A stretch of DNA of 64,000 bases from NCBI GenBank assembly GCA_903772945.1, contig CAICTM010000364.1, forward strand, positions 1 through 64,000, read 5' to 3'. Positions 1 through 8,360 of the stretch are shown here, piece after piece (within the stretch, counting starts at the first letter, position 1; each line of letters starts with the position of its first letter). Origin of the DNA: Seminavis robusta. Taxonomy: Eukaryota > Bacillariophyta > Bacillariophyceae > Naviculales > Naviculaceae. The position numbers were made by a program, and so were the translations under genes. The notes below the pieces were generated by a model that was given only the letters and a program-made list of their open reading frames with translations, made no database searches and was not told the DNA's origin.

Positions 1-825
1 ACTCAAAGGCCCCCGTGTTTCGAACCCCAAAGTTCTGCGGCACAGGATAATTTAACCTGCACGGAGACGAAGTGGCACGGGACCGGCGCTCGTTGAACGG
101 GAGCGATGCAGCCGACTACGGGTACGCAGTGCCAAGGGTCTCCGAGGCATGGGATAGACTAGCTTGGTTCATGAGGTCAAAATCGACGTCTTGAGAAACC
201 TCTCGCGACACCCACGAAAGGTCAATAAGAAACTCTCAAGTAGACTAAGACCAATCAATTCTTTTCCAAAGCCTGGCCCTCTGTCGGCTTCCGTAGATTA
301 CTCCTCTTCTTTAGACCCCCCAAATATTGATCCTAGCTAGAGAGATAGCTAGCTAGGACAATGCAAAGTGATTTAGCCTACCGGTAGGCAGTATGATGAT
401 CGTGTTGGTGTTGGTGCCTCAAAACAGCAAAAACATAGAGTTCCTCGGCTTCGTAGCGCTATGCATACTGGATTTGGAGCTGGGAGGTCGTTCCCGGATG
501 CTGGAGCTTGCAGTAAAACTGTTGGACTTCTTTTACTAGGGTACTTATGCATACCAGTCACGTCACTGGCCAAACTGGAGTTTCTCCGAATTTGGCTGGA
601 GCTTTGTCAGGTTTGCTGCTGTTTCTAGCGCGAGAGCTCAATACCGGTACTACATATATTGCAGCCCCCACCACGCACGAGCCATCACACAGACACAACG
701 ACACAACGAAGCAAAGGCTTTTTTTCTGGGTCAACAGCTGAAACGTTCTGAGACCCCTGAAGCAACACAAACTATCCTGTTTGCTTCCTGCATCCGCTCC
801 GTCACCACAATACCGGTGGTAGACC
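1..825. other. intergenic, upstream of CRAL-TRIO-like gene
   Basis: No convincing gene is seen. The short open frames here overlap one another and lack any family signature. A TAGCTAGC-rich stretch lies at about 331-358, and ACCGGT palindromes lie near 380, 642 and 812. The last one is just ahead of the ATG at 826, so the 3' part probably carries the promoter and 5' UTR of the next gene. Confidence 0.5.
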
Positions 826-1890
826 ATGCGTCAACAACGCACCAGTCCTCCGAGAGAGGAGGAAAGCAAAGAGGAAGGCGATGATGGGATAGCGGCCGTT
901 GGCCATGCTCCTCCCCTACAGAATGGACAACTAGTCCAAGCAGCATGCCGGGACCTAGTGCATTTAGATTTTCAAGCGGCACTACTAGAGGAAGGGTTCC
1001 AAGAAGATGGAAGCGGGGAAGAATCGGTCATACGGAGGAGGGAAAGTGAATCACAACGTGAGCCTGAAATACACGAGGATACCTTTGCCGAGGAACCTTC
1101 CTACGATGATGGCAAGATGATGCTGACAGACGAAGAGTATCAATGGGCACGAGACATCAAGAGTGCAGCACAACTGCAGCCCGATTTGGACAAACTGCCC
1201 GACTTTTGGTATGCTCAGATTGCGCTTTGTGATCAGGGAGATGTGGACGCTGCGTTGCATAGGATCCATGGACTTCAGACGTTCTGGAAGGAATACAAGG
1301 TTATCTTGGACAACTTGAACAGTGCTCGGAAAGTTGTTCGTGAGTCCTTGGAGGACCTCTTTCCGGGCTTTTGGCTTTCACTCACGTACAGTCCAACAGC
1401 GGGACACTACACCCTGGTGATGGACGCTGTCAAGCTTGACATGTCCGTGTTAGCGACACACCCTCAAGCTATGGATTCTCTAATCCTATCAATGTTCTAT
1501 GTTTTGCACGCGGCAAACCCAGATTTTGAAACCATCCGTCATGGACTCTACTCCATCGCCGAATGTGAGGGGCAAGACTGGAAAAATTCGATGGGAGCTG
1601 GAGACATGCGTCGGGTTTGGACAGAGATTGCCTCTGTGTATCCAATTCGGTACCAGAAGCTCGATCACATTCACACGAACATGGTTGTCAACATGATGTG
1701 GTCACTGGCCAAAAGGTATCTGCCCAAAAATATCCGTGACAAGTTTGATGCAAGGGGATGCTCTGATGTCGAACGCCTCGATAAGCTGTACTCCATTCCA
1801 ACGCTGGAAGCAGCCAATGGGAGGTTCTTGGGAACGGTTATGGATAGTCTCAAGAAGCGACTTGAAAATGAGGCCAGCTTCTCCCTATAA
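826..1890 (+). CDS. CRAL-TRIO (SEC14-like) domain protein
   Basis: A single-exon frame of 354 aa starting at the first ATG. Residues 1 to about 95 are acidic and low in complexity. A short helical region follows (about 100-165), then a segment that resembles the CRAL-TRIO lipid-binding fold (about 175-345). The most telling part is near residue 280: YPIRYQKLDHIHTNMVV followed by a helix ending LAKRYLPKNIRDKF, which matches the family pattern YP.R...h..iN.P.......k.fl..K...ki. Proteins of this family bind and move phosphoinositides or other hydrophobic ligands between membranes, and diatoms have many of them. No signal peptide or membrane span is seen, so it is probably cytosolic. It converges on the long coiled-coil gene that ends at 2426. 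The family call is by motif recognition only, and the ligand cannot be predicted. Confidence 0.65.
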   Translation: MRQQRTSPPREEESKEEGDDGIAAVGHAPPLQNGQLVQAACRDLVHLDFQAALLEEGFQEDGSGEESVIRRRESESQREPEIHEDTFAEEPSYDDGKMMLTDEEYQWARDIKSAAQLQPDLDKLPDFWYAQIALCDQGDVDAALHRIHGLQTFWKEYKVILDNLNSARKVVRESLEDLFPGFWLSLTYSPTAGHYTLVMDAVKLDMSVLATHPQAMDSLILSMFYVLHAANPDFETIRHGLYSIAECEGQDWKNSMGAGDMRRVWTEIASVYPIRYQKLDHIHTNMVVNMMWSLAKRYLPKNIRDKFDARGCSDVERLDKLYSIPTLEAANGRFLGTVMDSLKKRLENEASFSL

Positions 1891-2425
1891 TCAACATCAG
1901 CACAAGCCGGCAACCGCAGTGTCACACCGTATCGAATCGAAGCTTACCGGTACCCGTACCTTCGATAGCGGACACAAGTATCCCAAAAGATCCTACGATT
2001 ATGTTGAGGGTACCGGTTGCCTGAAGTCTACCGGTATCGTATTTCGAAGGAGTGTCAACCCCAGCAAAAATGCATGGATATATATGCATATGTCTAGAAG
2101 TTCCGGTCCTCAAAGTCCATACGGCTGTACTTCGAATGTTGGTTTCCATAGGTTGTTGGCTGGTTGAAGGCGACAGCTGTTGCCGAATCTTCGACTCATA
2201 GCGCCAACGAAAGGCACGCCACTGGCTACCGGACGACTTTGCAGCTGGAGCTGTACCGGTCGTATAACACTGGGGAAAGCACAAAAACAAACAAACTCCT
2301 GTTATTATTTTTAAAGTAAAATTGTAGGAAGTGGCTACCTTGCAAGCGGACATCTTTAACCGACGATATAGAGCGCAACATATACAAGTCCTCTTTGTGC
2401 GCCTACCATTCCACGCTTGCTCTTA
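1891..2425. other. convergent intergenic spacer
   Basis: The spacer between two converging genes. It has no supported gene. It holds four ACCGGT palindromes (near 1947, 2011, 2030 and 2254) in about 300 bp, one of the denser clusters in the window. Confidence 0.5.
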
Positions 2426-5400
2426 TTACACTCCCATTTCCGAAACATTGTCATCATCACTTCCAGAGGAATCAGTCACAATGGTCTTGGGGACTTCCTT
2501 GGCAGTAACAGCAGTGAGGTGGTGCATTGGGTGTCGTCTCTCCTCCTTACTCTTAGCAGCGGCCTCCTTCATGGCTTCAATACCCTTGTGGATTTGCTTT
2601 TCTTCGTCCGTGAGTTCCTGTTTGTATTGGATCTTGTCCGCGATTGCTTCGGGAAGCTTGTCAAGGCCTCGTTGGACAGCCTTGTTGTACGGAACAAAGG
2701 CAAACCATGGGACTAGGCCATATGCCCCATCGTCCTTCCCTTCTTTGCCGTAGAAGTAGACCCCGAGATTCTGCACCTTGCTCTTTCCGCCGATCTTGTT
2801 CAACCATTCATCACGGACAGGACCAGCAGGGACGTCGTTGGGACCGAGACAGAGTACAGGCAGATACGTATTGGTGAGGCGTTGCTTGTAGACACCAACT
2901 TCCAAAAAGTTGTTCTGGATGTGGCTGGGAATCTGCGACACGAGGTCACCACTTCCCACGAGAGATCGGGCAGCACGGGTGGAGACGGGATTTTCTTGCC
3001 TTCGGCGGGGTGAACCGGAGTACTGAGAGCGCCAGTCTTCGGCTTTCTCCGCAGTTTGGATGCGAGGAGTCGATTCTGTTCGCACAGTCATCTCATCCTT
3101 TTTCCTGCGCCCCCGAAGACTGAGCCACCTTCCGCTACTACTGGCCTTCTTTCCATCAGCACCTTGCTCGGGAGCAGGTTTGCTGCGATTGAAAATGCCA
3201 CGGCTTGCTGTGGGTGGCTTGGCGGCGGTGGTTTCATTGTTTGCCTTGCTGATGCTAGAGAAGACTTGCTCTGCTTCCTTCCTGCGTGCGCACTCCTCCA
3301 AGTACTGCTGCTTCAATTTCTCCATGGAGGTCTCCATATCTGCGACGCGGGCCTTCCACCCAGCGACATCGGTTCCCTCCTCCTCCTTTTCTCTTTCTTC
3401 GAGTTCCTTGCATCGAGCCCTGAGCATGTCGACCTCACTCGCCAAGTTGCTGTCAGCATTGTTCAAGACCACTTCGAATTCGTCATCTGTCGACTTCAGC
3501 TTCGCCTGTCGCTCACGGGTCTGGAGAGACTTCAGCTTGGCTTCTTGCTGTTCGATTTGCTCGTTCAATGCCTTGAGTTTCTCTTCTGCCGACGATTGTT
3601 CTTCGCTAGCTCCAGGGTGCTTCTCCGCCTTTTCCAATGAACTCTTCATATCTGCACAGCGAGCCTCCAACAGTTGAATCTCACTGTCCTTGCTCGCAAC
3701 CATGTTGTCGAGGAACTTGAGCTTCTTGGCGAGAGCTACTTGTGCTTCAGCGCGACGTTGGACTTCCGCGCGCCCTTCTTCGTCATCTTGCCCGGCAAAG
3801 TTCAACTTTTCATGCAGAAATACCATTTCATGCTCTTTCTTCGCCAACCGCTCATTCAAAACATAGATCCTGTCTAGGGCATCTTCAAGAGCAGCCTTCT
3901 GCTTCCTTTCGGCTTCATTCTTGATTTGCTCAACACCGTCCAAGTAGAGCGTCTCGGCCTTCTTCAACGAAGCTTGAAGCTTTTCGCAGCGCTCCTGAAC
4001 GGCCTGAAGTTCCTTGTTCTTCTTCTCCATCAGAATGCTGGTTTCGTCGCTCTTCCCTTTGAACTCTTGCAACTGTGTAGTTAAATCAATCTTCTTTTCT
4101 AGCTCCTCCTCGGTTTCATGAAGAGATGTCTGCAAGGATTCGCATCGGCTCTTAAACAATTCGAGTTCCTTGTCTTTGCTGTCGACCATAGTCTCCAACT
4201 GCTTTTGTTTCTCGGTCTTGGTTAAGATATCGGTTTCCATTTTTTCAGTCTTCGCCTCGAGTTGAGCGATGGTAGAAATCTTCTTAGCCACGGACTGGTT
4301 GAGAGCAGCAATCTGTTGGTTCATGTGGTCCATGTCCTGCTTGTCGACAATCTTTCGTTGTTGTCCAAGTGCAACATCAGCTCTGAGCTTGTGGGCTTCG
4401 GCGCTGACAGTTTCCCACTTGGCCGTCAACTCATCAAGTGACTTGGACAATTCCTCAACCTTTGTTTCGGCTTCTTGACGTCCTGTCTCGGAGACGTCAA
4501 GAGCTGCACGAACGCTGTCCCCTTGGCATTTCGCGGACAGGATCTCAGCTTCGGTCTTGGCCACAGTCTTTTCATACTCGGCAAGCTTGTTTTCTGCAGC
4601 CACCTGAGCGGCCAATGCCGCCTCTCGTTGCTCTGCTTCATACGCTCGGTTTTCCTCCATCTTCTCGTTCATTTTGGCAATGGCTGCCTCGCGCTCTTGA
4701 TCCTTGGACTCGGTCAATTCCTTCATTTTGGCAACGGCCGCCTCGCGCTCTTGATCCATAGACTCGGTCAATTCCTTCTTCATAATCTCCATGTCTCTCT
4801 CGAGCTTCTCCTTGGCCTTCGCCTCCTTCATGTATTTGGTTAAACCCAGATTGAGGGCTTCTGCCTTGGTCTCCACAGTCTTTCCCAACTTGAGAATCTT
4901 CTTCTCGAGTGTCTTCTTCTCATCCTTGTGTTGGGATTTGGCTCCGTCTAATTCAGTTTGAAGGACGTGAGCGTTGGCAGTTTGCATATCCAACTGATCT
5001 TTGGTTTCGGATAGGTTGCTCTCAAGGTCAGCCTTGTCCTGTTCCAAGGCAGCAAGCCGGGGCTTCAGCTCCTCAAGCTCAGCGCTACAGTCTTCAAGCT
5101 GCTTTTCCATGGGCTTCAATCTTTCATAGTCATCTTTCTGAACATCATAGTCGTGTTGGATTTGACTGAACATCTTCTCAATCTCTTCTTTGGCAGCTTC
5201 CATTCGCTCAATTTCAGATTTCAAAGCGTCGCATTCCGAAACCTTGCTGTCATGGTTGGTAGTCAGTTTCTCGTGCTCCTCTTTCAAAGCAGTGAGCTCC
5301 TCTGTGCTATTTTCAAGCTCAGTCCGGAGACCATCACGTTCCTTGACGAGATCGTCCCTATCACACTGAAGAGTCCCTTTCTCGAACTCGATTGTCTCCT

Positions 5401-6901
5401 TGGCAATCTTCAGATCACTATGCTCGGCCTTGAGGTTTCCCAACTCTTCTTCGACCGCGCTGAGCTTGTTCGTCAACCCTTCCTCGGTTTCTTTGAGCTT
5501 CTTGGCTGACTCTTCTTCGAGGGCTGCAATCCTGTTGGCCTTCTCTTCCTCGAGAGCAGCAATCTTGACGGCTTTCTCTTCCTGGAGAGCAGCAATCTTG
5601 TTGGCCGAGTCTTCTTCGACAGCAGCGAGCTTCTCAACAGCCTCAGTGCATCTGACTTCGGTATCAGCAACGAGCTCTTGAACCTTCTCATTAAACCTTG
5701 TCTCGGTTTCTCGCCACTTTTGGTCGAGTTCCTTCCTGGCCGCTTGGGCGGTTTCGAGTTCAGCGCGAATTCGTGCAGCTTGACTCTCAAGAGCTTTCTT
5801 GGAGTCTTCCCATGAAGTCTTCGCTTCCTTGTATTCACTCTCAGTCACCTCTTTGCAGATCTTAAGACTATCCATGGCAGCGGACATGCTGTTATTCTCA
5901 GCCTTCAGAACAGCGACTTCGTTTCTGAACCTGTTCTTCTCGACACGGTGTGTCTCTTCCATTTCCTTCTTGGTGACCTTCAGGTGGTCAAAGCTGGCGC
6001 GGAAGTTGTCGTACTCAGACTTCATGGTGATCACCAATCGCTTCCACTTCTCCTTGGCTTCCTCGTGACCTTGTTCAATGTCGTCCTTCTCGGCCTTGAG
6101 GACGTGGAAGCCTGCCTGAAGCGACTGGTACTCAGCACGAAGCGTCGCGAGCTCGTCCTCTTGAGAATTGAGGGATTGAGTCGATCCTTGGTAGGCCGAT
6201 TCCAATCGATTGAGCTCCAATTCCATCTTGTCCATGTTTTCGCGGATGCTCTTCAACTCGGTCTCTTTGTTTTCGCTCATGACCTTGTACTCGGCTTGTA
6301 GTTTGGCTAGCTCAATGTCCTTGCACACTAGCGATTCATTAAGGTTCTCTACTTGAACGGCCGCCTCCGAGCGCATGCTGTCCAACAAATTTTGAGCAGC
6401 ATTCAAGCCTTCTTGGAGTTTGTCGTTCTTTTGGCGCAAGTCTTGAGACGAGACCACGTTCTGTCGCAGCTTGCTGTTCACGGACTCGGTTGCTTCAAGT
6501 TGCGTGAAGTAGTGATCTTCTTCCTCCTTCACGGCAGAGTTCAATTGCGTCAACGCCGAACGAACTTTGGCGAGGTCCAATGGGCCTCGTCCGAATGCGG
6601 ATGAGATAGCCGAGGTCAAAGGTGAGAAGGGCTCCGGCGTGTGGTACGTCGAAGGCGATTCTGCAGCGACGCTCGCAGTTCGTGCCTGTGGTGCAGGAGA
6701 ACGAGTTTCGTCTTGTACAGGGCTTCGTCGATCATCTGCAGCAAGTGGTTCCTCTTCACGAGGTTGGTTTGGTTGTTCTTCCGCCTTTTTGTTATCAACC
6801 GCAGCGACAATTTCGAATGCTTCGTCTTGAGGGGCATTAGAAGCCGCCACTGGCGACGTGGGGGCGCTCGGGATTACTTGCGGCTCGGCATCGACAGTCA
6901 T
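2426..6901 (-). CDS. 1491-aa coiled-coil protein with conserved C-terminal domain (family member A)
   Basis: An intron-less frame. The open frame continues upstream to a GTG at 6910, but the first ATG is at 6901 and is taken as the start. Residues 1-110 are disordered (P, A, E rich). About 115-1190 is almost continuous heptad-type coiled coil with internal duplications, such as repeated EEEKANRIAALEEE-like blocks and ELTES.DQEREAA.AKM blocks. A basic, serine-rich linker (about 1205-1310) leads to a globular domain at about 1317-1460 carrying YLPVLCLGPNDVPAGP, NLGVYFYG and FVPYNKAV, then a helix with ELTDEEKQ. The tail ends in an acidic serine stretch. The same domain occurs in the genes at 8361 and 16700. 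I do not recognise the family. The rod plus C-terminal head suggests a structural, tethering or scaffold role, but this is inference. No membrane span or motor motif is seen. Confidence 0.85.
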   Translation of the reverse strand: MTVDAEPQVIPSAPTSPVAASNAPQDEAFEIVAAVDNKKAEEQPNQPREEEPLAADDRRSPVQDETRSPAPQARTASVAAESPSTYHTPEPFSPLTSAISSAFGRGPLDLAKVRSALTQLNSAVKEEEDHYFTQLEATESVNSKLRQNVVSSQDLRQKNDKLQEGLNAAQNLLDSMRSEAAVQVENLNESLVCKDIELAKLQAEYKVMSENKETELKSIRENMDKMELELNRLESAYQGSTQSLNSQEDELATLRAEYQSLQAGFHVLKAEKDDIEQGHEEAKEKWKRLVITMKSEYDNFRASFDHLKVTKKEMEETHRVEKNRFRNEVAVLKAENNSMSAAMDSLKICKEVTESEYKEAKTSWEDSKKALESQAARIRAELETAQAARKELDQKWRETETRFNEKVQELVADTEVRCTEAVEKLAAVEEDSANKIAALQEEKAVKIAALEEEKANRIAALEEESAKKLKETEEGLTNKLSAVEEELGNLKAEHSDLKIAKETIEFEKGTLQCDRDDLVKERDGLRTELENSTEELTALKEEHEKLTTNHDSKVSECDALKSEIERMEAAKEEIEKMFSQIQHDYDVQKDDYERLKPMEKQLEDCSAELEELKPRLAALEQDKADLESNLSETKDQLDMQTANAHVLQTELDGAKSQHKDEKKTLEKKILKLGKTVETKAEALNLGLTKYMKEAKAKEKLERDMEIMKKELTESMDQEREAAVAKMKELTESKDQEREAAIAKMNEKMEENRAYEAEQREAALAAQVAAENKLAEYEKTVAKTEAEILSAKCQGDSVRAALDVSETGRQEAETKVEELSKSLDELTAKWETVSAEAHKLRADVALGQQRKIVDKQDMDHMNQQIAALNQSVAKKISTIAQLEAKTEKMETDILTKTEKQKQLETMVDSKDKELELFKSRCESLQTSLHETEEELEKKIDLTTQLQEFKGKSDETSILMEKKNKELQAVQERCEKLQASLKKAETLYLDGVEQIKNEAERKQKAALEDALDRIYVLNERLAKKEHEMVFLHEKLNFAGQDDEEGRAEVQRRAEAQVALAKKLKFLDNMVASKDSEIQLLEARCADMKSSLEKAEKHPGASEEQSSAEEKLKALNEQIEQQEAKLKSLQTRERQAKLKSTDDEFEVVLNNADSNLASEVDMLRARCKELEEREKEEEGTDVAGWKARVADMETSMEKLKQQYLEECARRKEAEQVFSSISKANNETTAAKPPTASRGIFNRSKPAPEQGADGKKASSSGRWLSLRGRRKKDEMTVRTESTPRIQTAEKAEDWRSQYSGSPRRRQENPVSTRAARSLVGSGDLVSQIPSHIQNNFLEVGVYKQRLTNTYLPVLCLGPNDVPAGPVRDEWLNKIGGKSKVQNLGVYFYGKEGKDDGAYGLVPWFAFVPYNKAVQRGLDKLPEAIADKIQYKQELTDEEKQIHKGIEAMKEAAAKSKEERRHPMHHLTAVTAKEVPKTIVTDSSGSDDDNVSEMGV

Positions 6902-8360
6902 GGTCGCCACAATGTCCTCAACGAGATACTTGGTCGGGTTCTGTGATCACAAGGGAAGAGTGGCAACAGAGAAATAGAAGGTTTTCGGGAGGAATGAAGC
7001 TCGATCGGAAGCGAAATGTGAGGCTCAAGGTAAGCACAGTCAAGTTTTTAGTATGTCGCTAAGAGAACGTATTTTCGCTGTTTTCTCCAGCACTTAGCCA
7101 GTTTTGTCGATGGGTCAGGTGCAGGTGCTCTCGCTGAAGTCTATGTAACCATCGCAAGCGCAGGCAAGTGCGGGGACCTGTCGGCCTTTATTAAAATCGA
7201 ATGTTGTCCACCCGGGCAGGCTTTTACACCTCAGCCCAAGCGGGACCGACCCGGTGAATCACACAATGGGTTGCTCTTACCGCGCGCGGGAGTCAAGACT
7301 GTACGTGTACCGCTTGCGTCCTTGCATCCTGCCCTCCTCGAGGCCCTCTCTGCGACCTATCCTTGGTACGGGTACCTCGTACCCTCTAACCCATGGTAGG
7401 GACTCCAGATACTAAAATGATCCAGAGAATCGCCAGAAAACCTGATCAACTCCTGCAACGAAATATACGGAGCATGCCCACATAAACCTCGATTTCATAA
7501 GTACCACAATAGCCCAAGCACTGATGATTCCCAAGGGGGATGAAAAAGTCAAACAACCGAAAAGTTACCACAGAGTAAAGCCTGTGTTTTGGCGATTCGG
7601 CAGTTTGTCCTGATCAAGAGTAAAACTACTTAATTCAGTCACTTTTTGCTAAAATCGTATAACGTATTAGCACTTCAGCCAAACAACCATGATACTTACT
7701 TTTACGGTAGATAGCGCGGTACTGGTAGCAGAGAGAAGCGGACCAGCGACAGCCGTACGGAATTCTGATGCAGATCTAAAAGCTACCGGTACTAGAGCAA
7801 GCTAGAAGATATTTTATAACGAATGCTTCAACCAATAATTTGTCTCTCCAGCTTGACTTCTTCATCTAGTACCATAGTACCGTACGCACAGTAGATCTAT
7901 CGGTACCTGTTCAGCCAGGAGCAAGCGAGATTCTCGACCTGACAACGAAACATTGTTTGCTGGGATAATTGAAGGGTACTACTAGCTAGATCGGCTAACT
8001 TTGGTATCATATGGCAATAATCCAACTGAAGAAGAACACAGTCCTCCAAGAAACAACGCTACGATGGCTCCCGATTTGATTGAATTCTTTTACATTTTGC
8101 GCTCAATAATCATTATCAATTGTTATAGTATGAATTCTCCTTTTCTTGGTTTGATCGTTTCATTGTGATATCGATCCGATCCTACTCAGTACACTTTAGC
8201 ACCATGATGGCATTACTCAGTATGGTACACTTTTAGCACCATGATGGTATTATGGCCTCGCTCAGACTCAGTTCCCACATCTTCCGCACAAATAATATAG
8301 CCTACCCTCCGCCGTTCATCGATCGACAGCTTTTTAAAATCATGGAAAGCAGCAAATTCT
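6902..8360. other. intergenic between coiled-coil genes A and B
   Basis: About 1.45 kb without a supported gene. It should hold the promoter of the gene starting at 6901 (its 5' side is near 6902-7100) and the 3' UTR of the gene ending at 8361. An ACCGGT site lies near 7785, a CTAGCTAG site near 7984, and a short tandem duplication at 8184-8251. Confidence 0.5.
8184..8251. repeat. tandem duplication, about 31-37 bp unit, two copies
   Basis: Two adjacent near-copies, 8184-8214 and 8215-8251. Both begin ACTCAGTA and end with TTAGCACCATGATGG plus an AT-rich trinucleotide. The second copy has a few extra bases. It lies in the 3' flank of the gene ending at 8361. Confidence 0.8.

Noticed and set aside
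1922-2353. 143-aa minus-strand frame
   Set aside because: Lies in the convergent spacer, overlaps a plus-strand frame of equal length and contains the ACCGGT repeats.
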